A DNA stretch of 64,000 nucleotides, taken from the NCBI GenBank assembly GCA_950295325.1, contig OX485808.1, positions 40,819,180-40,883,179 on the forward strand. Direction: 5' to 3'. The notes under the pieces were generated by a model. It did not search any database and was not told the origin of the DNA. It saw only the letters and a list, made by a program, of their open reading frames with translations. Both the position numbers and the translations under genes were made by a program. This document shows positions 1-11,997 of the stretch, piece after piece. Source of the DNA: Polytrichum commune. Taxonomy: Eukaryota; Streptophyta; Polytrichopsida; Polytrichales; Polytrichaceae. Each line of letters starts with the position of its first letter. Within the stretch, counting starts at the first letter, position 1.

Positions 1-1099
1 TAAGATGTGGCGGTTAGGTCTTTAAATGTCTGTATTTACTAATTTTAGCCCTGAATGTTCATACAGTCTAAATTCAGCCCTGTTCGATCTATTAATATAC
101 TGTCACGTGCTTAAATTAGCTCTACTAATGAGGTACATATGGGCATGTTTCAACCGCCTAGATGTGCCAGGGTAGTTACAACCCTCCTTCAACCATTCAT
201 CCGCATTGCACCCATCCATTCATTCACATTGCATGAGTTCATTTAAAAGAAATGGGTAGTTATGTTCATCCGAAGGGATTTCATCCCCCTCAGGTAGGTC
301 CTTCCATCTACCTCTATCCTAAGTGTTTACTACTTCTATTTAGCTACTCTACTAAGTGGCTCCTAGCCTACTAGTGTAAGGAGTCACTAATAGTTTACTC
401 AAAATTGGCCGTCACCTACTAATCACCAGGGCTCTTGCTAATATGTTTGGCCGGGGCTTACTAATCCATAACCCTAATTGCTTCTTTCGGTGGTTCCATA
501 AGAGGGGAGGGCCTGGTCCTAGTTCCCTCATAGCCCTCCTTCCTGCTTGGGCTCTCAGCCCCTTTTCGCTTGGGCTCCCAGTCCGTCTTCTCGCCACGTG
601 TCCCGTTCTCCCTTCCTCGGAGCCTGCTCCCCGCTCGCTGCCCTTGCCTCTTTTCTCTCTCGCTTCGAAACGGCTCCTTCGCTCTGTCACATGCTTTGTT
701 GCCCTTCTGTCTTCACCCGGTCTGCTGGCTCTCTGCCCTCGAAATTCACTCCCCTTGCAGCTGCTCACTTTGTTGGTTCCTGATTAATTTTTGCCTGTGG
801 TAATCGCTGAGGGTTAGGGGAGGTGTACAAGCACCCACTTCGCATTCCAACCCCACTGCCTTCTCTCCCCCCTTCGGCCACACAGTCCCGAGAACAGAGA
901 GCCTTCCAGCACCGAACGGGGCCTTCACAGATCCGGGAATCCAACATTCCCTCATCCTTGTAACGACCTCGCCTCCAAAATAATCCTACTCCCAACCTAA
1001 ATTGAACACCCCTCTTGCCTTAACCGGTTAATAGCATACCGGCTCCCGAGCCCCAATGTTCCTAAGCTTTTAATCATCCCTCTAACCACCCACCCACCT
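1..1099. other. No supported gene; repeat-derived sequence
   Basis: I see no convincing gene here. Short open frames around 440-790 lie on both strands of one GC-rich patch, have no recognisable domain and are probably chance. The stretch leads without a visible boundary into the LTR end that finishes at 1259, so it may be the body of that LTR. Confidence 0.5.
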
Positions 1100-1259
1100 C
1101 TAATCTATCCTACGTGAATAAATTCCTAGTAACTCTTAAGCACTAACACCATAACTTACACTCTTTTTATGTTTTTGTTAAATACATTAAAATCCAAGTC
1201 CTAAGTCTTAATGACTCCTAATCCTAACACAGATGTGGACACACCAATTTGGGCTCACA
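1100..1259 (-). repeat. LTR end (5' end of a minus-strand LTR), TGTGAGCC family
   Basis: The segment ends in ATTTGGGCTCACA at 1259. About 100 bases earlier it has CACTCTTTTTATGTTTTTG, a block shared with the LTR ends that finish at 6850 and 33526. Read on the minus strand this is the TG-starting U3 end of an LTR. The other end of this copy was not located. Confidence 0.55.
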
Positions 1260-1559
1260 CCCGAGGATTCCCAGTCACCGCCTTGCCAGGAGCTGCCACT
1301 TAGAGCTGGCACCATGGCGGCCAGTAGCTAGTTCACGGAGCCAACAAAGGGGTAAAGGGGATTGGAGCTGGTATTTGTTGAAGGGCCAGCAAAGCCTAAT
1401 GTGGTGAGAACCGAAGGTGGTCCTGGTCTTGGAGATCGGTACTGGGCATACTTAAGTATGGTTGATTATGGGCTAGAGATGGGGGCAGTGGTAGCATAAG
1501 GGAGTAGCCATTAGGTTAGGATGTTGCAGTTTGAGTGTGATTTTGAGTGTTGCCTTGTG

Positions 1560-1744
1560 TGAGTATGTGACCCATGTGTTTGTGAACACTTGTGGTCTCA
1601 ATTAATAATAAAGGTGTTCAATACACTAAATTATCAATTGGGTTGGACTTAAGTTCCAATGGTTCATTGAGGTCACCGGAGTCCATGTAAGTTATAGACC
1701 CCCATCAGGACCACGACGCATAAGGGTGGGGGTTTGTGGCTGAC
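1560..1744 (+). repeat. 3' end of a plus-strand LTR, TGTGAGCC family
   Basis: It ends with ACGACGCATAAGGGTGG and GTGGCTGACA, matching the last 40 bases of the complete LTR at 34096-35501 (GACGCTTAAGGGTGGTGG then GGCCTCACA). A GGTTCATTGAG block 70-80 bases earlier is also shared. It lies upstream, in the same orientation, of the gag-pol frame that starts at 6905, so it could be the remnant 5' LTR of that element. That link is inference. Confidence 0.45.
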
Positions 1745-1984
1745 ATCTTTTCTTACTACCCAAAATCTATCTTTGGAGTAGTTGTAATCTCTACTTTTCT
1801 AGATATTGCCTATCTATGACGTTTGTGGATAGTAGTTACCACAAACGGTTATAACCGTCAAACTACCTTAATGTTCGTCTCTTTAAGATTTAACGATATC
1901 CTTGCCGTAGCTACATTGTATGTCATCTATAAGAATTAATCAATGCTTACATAATTAATTGATTAAATCTTATAATGTTTTGAT

Positions 1985-2178
1985 CTTGTATACTTCTACT
2001 AATGAAGTCCTATATACCTCATAATTGCTTGATAATATATCCTTTCACATTAACATAATTGTCCTTAACAAAATCTTGTATACTTCTACTAATGGAATGT
2101 ATACCTAGTCTTATATACCTCATAATTGCTTAATAATACCTCCTTCTACATTAACATAATTGTCGTTAACAAAATCCT
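1985..2178. repeat. Two-copy 90-bp tandem duplication
   Basis: CTTGTATACTTCTACTAATG begins at 1985 and again at 2075. Each copy is followed by ATATACCTCATAATTGCTT and TTAACATAATTGTC. The second copy has a few extra bases. The surrounding 1745-2567 has no other supported feature. Confidence 0.75.
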
Positions 2179-4080
2179 AGTATTCCCTTCATTAACCCGT
2201 TGGTGGTCCTATAGCCGTGGGTAAGGGACCCTATGACCACGCGTCGTTCTTGCAATGTTGTGGAAAGGGACCCTATTACCGTGGCCGAGGTTGCTTCGTC
2301 TCCGAGAGTTGTTTCTTCCGCTCAAGCTTCCTCTTCTTCGGTTCCTCTTCGCACCAATTTCTCTCCTCTTCCATTTGTGATCTCCCTTGTCTTCTTGATG
2401 CCAATAGCTTCATTTCTTCTTAGATAATGATGTACCCAACAATTATCACCTTTTAAACCTCAAGAACTATATTTTGGTTCAACTTTAGGCAATTCACAAG
2501 TAGAAGCAATACAAAACCCTTCACCTCCTTCATGTTTGATACCTCTCCCCTTGTCGATACCGGTAGTTGTGAGCCCAAAACCTTCAGTGACCCTTATGCG
2601 TCGTAGTCCGGGTGAAGGTCAGTGGCTTACATGAACTTGATTAAGTTTAATTCATCGGTGGACCCCAACCGACCTTGTGACCATGGGATGAATATTGCTC
2701 ACATAATTTTATTCAAAAGGAATTGGGGACCTTAGCATTCACAAATGCTCCAGGCACTTGTAAGTAGTCCACAAACATTGCCACTCATTAAGTGGCAATT
2801 CACACGATTAAACCCTTCAGAATCACTAATGTGACTACTCTAAGCCAAGTCAATGCCAACACTTGGCTGGGTTTGAATACAATTCCTACTTTGATTAAAC
2901 TAATTACTCCACACCACTCTGTTTTCTAGCCTCCCCTTTCACATACTATTTGGACATGTGTCAACTACAACAATGCTCATGTTCCGAGAGTTAGCCCACC
3001 GCAACACTGTCATCGTGGCTTCTCAGTCTCTTTTTCCCAGCGTTAGCACTTTGAGCCGGGTTATTAACCCCTGCCTCCACCTGAGTTGTTGCGGAACTGC
3101 AACTATTCGTGAGGCCCCTTGGCTATCCTTACAGCCAATGCCCTTATCATCTGGAAAACTTCCTTGTGCTCCTCGACTGAGCTGCAAGCTCCTAAGCTAA
3201 TCCTTGCCTTCGGCATTGCACTGTAGCAACTCGCTCCCCTTCGTCCGCCTGAGCAGTGCCAGTTCAGCTGCTGAATTAATCTACGAGTCGGCCTCTGCTT
3301 TGCTAGTGCTTTCACTGGAGTGTTGCCTGAGCCTCCGCTCGCAATCTCATACATCTCCTCCTTATGTGTCGCCCCCTCATCTTCGCCAGTTGACGGACTT
3401 CATTTTCCCTCAACCTTCGGAGCTTCCACATGGATTTCGGACGACCTTGCTGCCTCCTCCTCTCTACGCTCACTGCGGAAGCCGCGGCGTAGTTGTAGAA
3501 GACACCCTCAAGAAGCAACAGGATGAAGACGAAGGGTTTTGCGAAACCATTGCGGAGTTGAGGGACCGGTGTCGGGGAATGGAAAGAGCCGGGTGAAACT
3601 GAGGGACCAGCGCAAGACTGGAGAGGCTATGCAGGGGCTGAGGGACCAGGAGTGGATGGTGACCGGTCTAGGGATTATGGGCGGCCACTGGAAGCTGAGA
3701 TGACCATTTTGGGCTCAAGTGTGGTTACTAGTAGCCGGCGACTGGGAGCCCCGAGTACGTAAACGCGTAAGGAACGTGAGAGCAGACCGGGAACGTGAGC
3801 AGCCACTGGGGACAAGTAAGGCCAAACGGAATGTGAACAGGACCGGTTGGAGAAACGTAGAGGCACAAGCCTATCTCCGTTTTAGGAGCACATGTTAAAT
3901 AGAATTAGGATGAATGAAATTCCAACTAGGGTGATAGGAAAAGTTATGTACGTAGGTAGTACATGTTGGACTATTTAGATTTAAACTCTATGAATTAAGA
4001 CATTTAAACTCTGCTATAATTAGATTCAGTGCTAAATTTAGCCGAGCTAACATTTACAAAAATCCTAGGGAAACGTAGAT

Positions 4081-4100
4081 TTGTGAGACTATATAAGGAG
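4081..4100 (+). promoter_or_regulatory. TATA-like box inside the LTR-bounded insert
   Basis: GACTATATAAGGAGG at about 4087-4101 is a good plant TATA box on the plus strand, just ahead of the 39-bp repeats. Its strand is opposite to that of the enclosing LTR, which suggests a separate nested LTR here. No transcript can be inferred. Confidence 0.35.
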
Positions 4101-4153
4101 GTCACTTGAGGGCCCTAATACACTTCATTTCATCCCGAATATTATACATGGGT

Positions 4154-4270
4154 GTCCGGACCGCGGACTTTGTTGAGACGTGAGGCTTGAGCGTCCGAAC
4201 TCGGACTTTTGTTGAGACGTGAGGCATGAGTGTCCGAACTCGGACTTTTGTTGAGACGTGAGGCACCTAT
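4154..4270. repeat. Tandem array, 39-bp unit x 3
   Basis: Units start at 4154, 4193 and 4232. Each contains GTCCG, CGGACTTT and TTGTTGAGACGTGAGGC. Units 2 and 3 are almost identical, while unit 1 has several substitutions and a one-base compensating change. The array lies just downstream of a TATA-like box. Confidence 0.9.
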
Positions 4271-6904
4271 GGGGATTAATTAGCTTAGGAATTAGAGAAT
4301 TAATCCGAGATGTGAGGCACCGAAGGGCATTCGGACTTAAGAACGTTCGTGGAGGCAAGACAATCACCCGCGGCAACAAATCGATCTCACCAAGTATTAT
4401 CACTCAATGGGCGAGGTTGGGAATTCCGTGCCGACGCGGGACGATTGAAGACTTAGAAAATAAATTAAATTACGGAGGAGGCCGCATGATTTTGGAGTAT
4501 GCGGAATATTCAAAGACCTTAGGAAAGTGGACACAAAATCCACCTAAGGAAATGATTAAGAAAATATCTTATATGAAACATGATTGGGAATTGATTGAGG
4601 GTGAATGTAGTCACACTAGAGCTTAAAAAGGATATTACATTGTCTACATACCTAACCATCATTCGAACTTGAGTTGTTAGAATTACATCACCGCATGATG
4701 TAGGAACATAATCATAAGCGGGAGAGGATCCGTCATTTAGGCAAATCAATGTACCGCCACATCATACCTTTATATCAAGACCTCATATCGAACCTTTACC
4801 TCATATCAATCTAAGAATAACTTAAAAAGTAATGAGTAAGGAATTGAGGGATACATGAAGGGATTACTTAAGCCATATCTTTGTGAGATGCCCTAAGGAA
4901 TTTGAGAGATATTATTCTTCCTTGAGGTTAGATTTTGAACATGAGAAAGGAAATTTGAGGTGGATGAACTAAGGATTTAATTTAAGGCCGTAAACATAAC
5001 CAAATAGGCTCCCGAGAGATCTAATTTAGCAAGGGTATATGCTTGCGTAAATTGGATAGCATGACTCGGATTTGAGATATTTGGATGGTCAGTCAAACCA
5101 TGAAATGATTAGGGGTGAACCTAGAAGATATTAGACTTATGAAAATGTTGAAATATTCTAGGAGGGTAATTGAAGAACATTATAGGAGTTAGGTTGTTTT
5201 GGACTTAGCGAGGGAGTATGCTTGCCTTATAAAGTAAATGGGCAAGATGCTTGAAGACTTAAATGGAACGAGAGATATGTTTAAGAACTTGAATGGACAA
5301 ATATGTTTTCAACCATGAAAGATATTGTATAAGAGTCAAACCATGAAAGATATTGTATAGGAGCATTTTCCCTCGTAAACACTTAACCTTGACATTACAC
5401 TTATAAGGTAATGTCAACTTGAGTTCCAAGACACTTACCCATTAAGAATTCATGAGGATTTATTAAGAGATATTGAATATGCATTTACGTGTTTCCGGTT
5501 AAGGACGCTTTCGGGGAACATAAACTTGTGATCTTAGATCAACTACTCCTGGAGAACTTATAAGAACATTGGAACTATATGTTACGGGATTGAGACACAG
5601 AAAAATGCAATCACCTTCACGAGACTATTGATGAAGAAGATCTAATTTTGGTGGGAGTAACTTCCATGTAAACCGGTTCAGCAGCGGGTTACACCGTCTG
5701 AGGCTAGAAGGTTGAAGGTGCCCTCCACAGTAGTAATGCCGACAAGGATTTCGGCACAGGCTCAACCTAGCTTGGATGCTCATGCAACTAAGTGTCCCAC
5801 CTTTCTAACTCTAGAAATGTGTGGCTCGAGCCAGCAGCGCAATTCCAGAGACCCAATCGTAATTCACGTTGTGGGTGTGCAGCCAATCCCCTCTAACTGC
5901 CATGGAATCCCCTAGATTGACACTGTGCTCAAAAGGTAGCTGAAGCTGTCAAGCCGCAACTACATTATGCATCGATGACCAACATTGTCAATTCTACAAG
6001 CTGAGTTAAGTTCAAACCAGTACAGCTATTCAGAATGCCCTCCATTGCGAATGGCTAGCAACCCCATTTTTTTTTTAACCCCGATGCCGGCTGCCGCTCT
6101 TGCACTCTCCATGCCTCCTACACTCACCCTGGCAGTTCCACCGAGGGCAATTGCCTCCGCCGACTGTTGGCACCTTCTGAGGGCAGGGCCCTTGCTCCTC
6201 TTGACCACACCTCATTTCTTCCCGAAACCCTGCCTGTGGATACATGCTTGAGCATCCCACTCCGCCTCCTCTCCGAACTTGAAGCTCTCCATCCGGCCGA
6301 GCTCTTGCTCCTTACCCAACTCTCTGTTCAAGGAGATTCATTCCCCTAAAAAAACCAGCACAGAAGGCTCCCCTTCTCTTCTTCCGTCATTTCGGTCCCC
6401 TTCTTCTTTCCGGGTCGGGGAAAGTGAGGCAAGGAGAGGCATTCCCGAGCATTCCAGGTGCCTCCCCTGCTGGACCCGAAAATCCGGATCTCATCCACTC
6501 CCGGGAAGAACAACCCCCCTTTTAAACACACAACTCTTGTCTAAAGCAAACATGGCACCTACCTAAAACAAACAATTATCATTCGCTTGAGCCGCTTTCC
6601 TAAGATGAATACAAACCTAAGTCCTAAACCAACTAACTCTAAGCTTTGTCTAACAATTAATTAATCTTTGAATCAACACTTTTAGCCTTAAGCCCCACAC
6701 TAACTCCTACACTAGTCTTCTACTCAACTCAAATCCAAACACAAAAGCTTCACTCTTTTTATCTTTTTGAGCATTCAATGTAAATCAAAAGCCTAAGTTT
6801 TTAATGATTTTAAGGTCAAGAACACATGTGGGCACCATATTGGGCTCACAGTAGTCTTACAACCATTACCACCACCACCCTCACCATCACAAGTACCTCC
6901 CACC

Positions 6905-8272
6905 ATGATGGCTAATGTACCTGGTGCCCCAAGGATCCATAATATAGTACACAATCCCTATTTTCTTGGGAGACTAGGATCAGATCATGATACTCACATA
7001 GCAAAGTTTGAAATTACATGCCAGGCCAATGATGTTCCGGCTGCTAAATTTCAAGAGGTTTTTGTTGCGTCATTACAAGAAGATGCGTTTGCATGGTATC
7101 AAAGACAACCGCCATTAGCTAATTGGAATGCGTTAAAGGCTGCATTCCTAGCTCATTTTAGACCCTTAGGCTTCACCACAAGTCTAAAGGAAAAATTACG
7201 TACTGTTAGAATGAGCATCAATGAGAGAGTTGATAACTATTATGGCAAAATGCAAGATATCTTGCAATGTATGGGAAATCACCAAATTCCAGATGATTTC
7301 CTGATGAGTATATTTATCGGTGGTTTATATCCAATGGAATTGAGAACTTATGTTAAGGAAGGAGCCACCACTACATATGCACAAGTTTACGCGAGAGCAA
7401 AAATTTGAGAAGAATGTAGATTGGAAAATGAATTAGTTATATATACTGACAATACCTATTCCAATAATCCCATTCCCTCACACTCAGGGACCTTCTTCAT
7501 TACTGAGAATAACCATTATTATGTTACCGACGCACCATATGTGAGGAACCCAAATGCACCGTTATACACCCAACCTGCAATTAACAAGGTTCCTCACCAG
7601 GATTCCACGAGTGATAAATACGATAATGCTATATGGAATCTGACAAAACAATTGTCAGAACTATTAGTTAAGGTAGCTAACAATAGGCCCAAAAGACCCC
7701 AACCCACAGAAGAACAACATAACGTGTGGTGTCATAACTGTAAAGGTCAAGGACACCTTGCTAATGAGTGTCCCACCCCAAAAGGATTTAGAACCAAATG
7801 TATATTTTGTGGAGGAAACCATGCAGTCCAAGAGTGTTGGAACCTTAAACAACAAAAAGTTGTTAATTAGGTCGATAGTTGTGAATCTTGTCCTTGGCAA
7901 TAAGAACGAAATGGACCAGGACCTAATGCTAGTTATAATCCTAAAAGGAATTTCAATCATCGTCCGGTACCTTTGAATTTTCAAGGACGCTCCAATTGGA
8001 ACCAACGAAACAATTCTTCTAATTGGAATGGACCTCCCTCTTATAATCAAAACTATGAGAGGTTTGATTCAAACCCCAATGACTCAAGGAAATACCATGT
8101 ATGCTATAGATGTAAGGAACTTGGTCATTAAGCTAACAACTGTCCAAATCCTAAGAAGCCACATGATTATGTTCTTTTGTGTGGCAACTGCAAGACAGCT
8201 GGACACCCCACAGATGAGTGTCCCCGTCCTAAAAAGGACTATCCTCCCAATGAGAGAGATTGGAAAAAATGA
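6905..8272 (+). pseudogene. gag: Ty3/gypsy gag (capsid and zinc knuckles), decayed
   Basis: The frame begins with ATG at 6905. A retrotransposon gag domain covers about residues 20-165, with the typical WYQRQPP and FRPLGFTTSLKEKL stretches and the LRTYVKEG end. Nucleocapsid zinc knuckles follow: CHNCKGQGHLANEC, CIFCGGNHAVQEC, and two more near 8100 and 8185 (CYRCKELGH and CGNCKTAGHPTDEC). All parts lie in one frame but are cut by in-frame stops at 7406 (TGA), 7868 (TAG), about 7901 (TAA), about 8129 (TAA, between a knuckle His and its next residue) and about 8270 (TGA). No frameshift is needed, so decay is by point mutation only. The copy cannot make a full gag protein. Confidence 0.85.
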
Positions 8273-8278
8273 AAACGA

Positions 8279-9639
8279 GTGAGGATCCAAGATCCGGAGG
8301 ATGAGGAGGAAAGTGCTCGAAATGTAAATCACATTCAACATTTTTCTAACCCATTAGCTAGGGAACAAAAGATCCATGCCGTGACAACACGGTCTAAAGC
8401 CCCACCAGAACCTTTTCCCATCATTGATGAGATTAGCAGTGAGCCAAGTGTTGAGGAACTAAGGGATAATATCAGAAAGAATGATCCCAAAAATAAGTTA
8501 TTGGTGGAACCTAATGTGGTGCCTAGAGCCAATCTCACACCCACAATACTGCCAAGGGTAGAACTGGTTCAGCCAATGTCTATATCTCTTTCAACACCGC
8601 CAACACCCCCAAGACCATATACTATGTTGGAGAGGACACCTTCATCAACTATCCCACAAAGTAGGCCTACGGAAGTCAAGTCCACACCTTTGCCTTATCA
8701 AACACCGCATGTGAGGAATTTAAAGTCCAAATCGAGTTCAAGGCAACCTCGAATAATGGAATTGGCTAAAGGACTGCAACAATATGATATTATGAAAGAT
8801 TTAGATAACTTACGCCCTCAAATAACGATGAGACAACTGTTAGCAATTGCACCTCAATGTCATACCACACTTGGTTCGGCAATGATTCGCAAGAAGGCCA
8901 AAGTGGTGGAAATTAATGATGTCACTCTCAGTCAAGACCCATGCGCACCAACAGTGGATGTAATAATAGATGGAGTCATGGTAGCTGGATTTCAGGTTGA
9001 TATTGGATCTAGTGTCAATCTCATGAGTATGGAAACAATGGAAGAATTGGGACTCACTAACATGGTTCCTATTTCTATCATTCTTAAAATGGCAAACCAT
9101 ACTCGTACTAAGCCGTTAGGGCAACTACCCCAAGTTCCAGTCCAAATTGATGGTCGGGAATACAAAATTGATTTGGTTGTATTCTGAACCACGGACGCTA
9201 TACAACCAATACCTGGTATATCAGGACGACCTTGGTCGATTATAGCAGAAGCTAAAGAGGATTGGGGTTAAGGTACCCTCACATTAGGCAAGGGTAGAGA
9301 TAAAACAATCTTACCTTTGTTTCCTACCCAATATCAGGGAGAGACTCAAGATGAGGGAACTGAATTTACCACTGATGGTTATGAAACTGAGTCTGAGGAT
9401 ACTCCAATTGAGTCTATTCATAATGTTGGTGGACATCAAAGGTCATATAGTGCAATAGAGATAGGAGAATATTTCATCCCTATGAAGGACGATGATTCTG
9501 ACAACGCCATACTAAGTTGGCAACATTCTTGTCCAGTTAATAATGTTACGACGATTGTTGAACCCCAACCTCACCATAAATCGTCTTCCTCATCCAACCC
9601 AAAGAAACGAATTGCCCCATTAAAAAAGTTAGAAAATAA
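8279..9639 (+). pseudogene. Ty3/gypsy protease region, decayed
   Basis: This continues the same frame as gag. A Pro-rich linker is followed by a retropepsin-like domain near 8950-9187 with VDIGSSVNLMS where the family normally has a D-T/S-G active site; here the second residue is Ile. A TGA at 9185 and a TAA-type stop near 9270 interrupt it. The frame then stays open through an acidic stretch until a 410-bp hAT-like insertion at 9640. Position between gag and reverse transcriptase fits the gag-PR-RT order of this class. Confidence 0.75.
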
Positions 9640-10049
9640 CACGGGTAGATCACTCCATTGTCAAGTTGAACACCACGTGCGACCAAAAAAAATCTTCTTT
9701 TGGTAAGTTGCACCACCAAAATGGGTCAAATTTTTATCAATTTTTTTTCATGAGTAGATATACACAGTACCTATGACATAGTCAAAAGTGGTAACTAAAT
9801 TTGATGATTTGTTTTTTTAATAAAACATACCGTTTCTAACTAGAATGACACAGAATTGAACTAAAAAAATTTCTAAAAAAAATAAAGATGACTAAAAATT
9901 TCAAAAAAGTATACAAAAGATACTATCAATGGTTATGTATATGTAGAAAAAACATCATAAATTTTAAAATTATATATGGCATGTAATATAGGGGTAGCAA
10001 ACTTTGTCCGCACGTGGTGTCAACTTGACAATGAAGTGACCTCCCCGTG
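9640..10049. mobile_element. hAT-like non-autonomous element (MITE), 410 bp, TSD GAAAATAA
   Basis: The left end is CACGGGTAGATCACTCCATT and the right end is the matching inverted repeat finishing CTCCCCGTG; the inverted repeats run about 42 bp with few mismatches. An 8-bp duplication GAAAATAA lies at 9632-9639 and 10050-10057. Eight-base duplications and CA-starting ends fit the hAT superfamily. CACCACGTGCG sits at the inner edge of both repeats. The middle is AT-rich with no coding capacity. Insertion plus duplication is 418 bp, which matches the frame jump of the surrounding pol frame. Confidence 0.9.
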
Positions 10050-11840
10050 GAAAATAAACAACCATTTTTTGAAGAGGAATGGGAAGATGCCATGTTCTCT
10101 TCTAATGCACCTATTAAAAGTTATGTATCTAAAGATGTTTACAAAGAAATGAATCTAGGAACCAATGAAGTTCCTAAGATCATTAAAGTGCATGAGAAAT
10201 TATCTAAGATTGAATGGCAATATTGGTACAATTTCTTCAAAAGAAATATCAAAGTCTTTGCCTGGATTTATAAAGATCTGATAGGAGTCCCTCCTGAAAT
10301 ATGTGAACATAAAATTATACTTGAGGAAGGAACGGTGCCAATCAGGCAAAGTCAATATCGTATGAATCCTAAATATTCCTTAATAGTTAAAGAAGAGATA
10401 GATAAACTCCTTGAGGTAGGATTCATTTATAAAGTACCTTACAGTGTATGGATATCCCCCATTGTTGTAGTGCCTAAAAAGAACGGGAAACTAAAAATTT
10501 GTCAAGACTTCCAAAAACTAAATAGTGTCACCAGGAAGGATTATTTCCCTTTACATTTCACTGACATTATGTTAGACACGGTAGCAGGTTACAAACGCTA
10601 CTCACGGGTAGGTCACTCTAAGGCATTTTTGTGCACCACGTGCGGCTGGGGTTTTTTTGTTTTGGGGCTATTTACCTTCAAGGGCTGAATTAAAGCCTCC
10701 CTATAATTACTTAAATTTCAAAAATGGCCCATTTGTTTGCACTCTTTCATTACTTATATTGTCCAAGTCACTGCAATTTTTTGTACTCTATATTCCTTTT
10801 AAGTAATAAAAGCTAATCTACTTCCTAACACACTGACGAGTGTTAAGGGAAACCATAGAAACAAAGAAGGGTGCGAACAGTAATATCATTGCAAACAAAG
10901 TTATGAAGAAAACACATAGGAGACCATAGCAAACATACTAAACATACCTTCTAGGATCCTTATCTTCAGCCCCTATATTAATTTTACAAAAAAATAATGG
11001 CCCACATTTTATGTTCATCTAAATTACTTATAATGGGATTGCCTATATTTAATGGCCCCTTCATTATTTGGAATTCCTTTATAATTTTTATTTCAAATGA
11101 TTTTAATCCTCTCTATATTATGCCGCACGTCATTTTTAAAATGGACTAAGTGACCTACCCGTGACGCTACTCCTTTATGGATGGATTTTTTGGATATAAC
11201 CAAATCTGAATTTTTGAACCACATCGTTGGTACACAACCTTCACCACAGACTGGGGTATTTTTGCCTATATTGTAATGCCATTTGGGTTAAGTAATGCTC
11301 TTACCACATTTCCACGCGTCATGACTGAAGCTTTCCAGGAATACCTTCGTAAGTTTATGGAAATCTTTTTGGATGATTTTGCAGTCTTTGGCAATGAGGA
11401 AAACCATGCCGAGTATCTCCAAAAATGTTTTAATAAATGTATGGAATTTGGTATTTCCATTAATGCTGCTAAGTTGGTTTTTCTAGTACCATTTGGCAGA
11501 TTAGTTGGACACATTGTATCCGAACATGGAATAACAACTGATCCTGACAAGATTGCAACTATTGTTACTGAGGTTAAAGCATTTATGGGCCACATGGGGT
11601 ATTATAGACGATTTATATTCCGTTATGCAATAATTGTCATGCCTTTAACTGAATTGCTTAAGAAAAGAGATGAAACTCCAATTTGGACTTCAGCATGTAC
11701 TCATGCCTTTAATACACTAAAGAGAAAATTAGTGTCAGCCCCAATATTGGTACCCCCTAATTGGGAGAAGAATTTCCATATATTTGTAGACGCATCAAAT
11801 GTACCAATTGGGTCGGTCCTAAATCAAAAAGATGAAAAAT
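10050..11840 (+). pseudogene. pol: Ty3/gypsy reverse transcriptase, split by a second hAT-like insert
   Basis: Residues after 10050 show the RT entry (VPIRQSQYRMNPKY), the SPIVVVPKKNGKLKICQDF block and the DYFPLHFTDIMLDTVAG block. The frame is broken at 10603 by an insert that ends at 11163. After it come FMDGFFGYN and WGIFAYIVMPFG-type residues, then the catalytic FLDDF box at about 11368-11382 and the connection region. The D-D pair is present. The two halves share one frame once the 561-bp insert and its 8-bp duplication are discounted. A stop near 11840 and loss of most of RNase H and all of integrase show that it is dead. Confidence 0.85.
10603..11163. mobile_element. hAT-like non-autonomous element, 561 bp, TSD ACGCTACT
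   Basis: The ends are CACGGGTAGGTCACT and the inverted AGTGACCTACCCGTG. The 8-bp duplication ACGCTACT is at 10595-10602 and 11164-11171. The inner CACCACGTGCGG and CCGCACGT mark it as the same family as the element at 9640. A GGGGCTATTTACCTT block just inside the left end recurs at 47870. It has no coding capacity beyond the 60 or so codons read through from the split RT. Confidence 0.9.
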
Positions 11841-11997
11841 GACATGACCATCCCATTTACTTTGCTAGTCGTCAACTAGTGCAAGCTGAAAGAAATTATA
11901 TTGTTATTGAACGTGAAGCCTTAGGCATGGTTTTCTCTGTGCAAAAGTTCCGTCATTATCTATGTTGTACTCATAGCCAATTTCTTCATAATTTTTA
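11841..11997 (+). pseudogene. RNase H fragment of the gag-pol element, 3' truncated
   Basis: After a TGA at about 11840 the same frame reads HPIYFASRQL, AERNY, EREALGMVFSVQKFRHYL, the conserved start of the Ty3/gypsy RNase H domain. It ends in a stop near 11997. No integrase (HHCC or DDE) follows, so the element is truncated here and its 3' LTR is missing. Confidence 0.8.

Larger units (their letters stand above)
2568..6850 (-). mobile_element. LTR-bounded insertion (large solo LTR or LTR with nested insert), TSD GTAGT
   Basis: The segment starts TGTGAGCCCAAAACC and ends TTGGGCTCACA. It is flanked on both sides by GTAGT (2563-2567 and 6851-6855). Inverted TG...CA ends with a 5-bp target duplication are the signature of an LTR retrotransposon. 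The first 50 bases, read in reverse, match the 3' end of the LTR at 34096-35501, so the copy is on the minus strand. It is 4283 bp against 1406 bp for the other complete copy and contains no gag-pol, so it is either a long variant or holds a second insertion that I could not delimit. It sits just upstream of the gag start at 6905 and interrupts the leader of that element. Confidence 0.75.

Noticed and set aside
443..787. 114-codon plus-strand frame in a GC-rich patch
   Set aside because: No domain, and overlapping frames on both strands are equally long; composition effect.
10603..11163. Mutator-like element with 9-bp duplication
   Set aside because: Nine bases match only if the terminal C is moved out of the repeat. 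The sister elements at 9640 and 35916 show exactly eight, so hAT-like is preferred.
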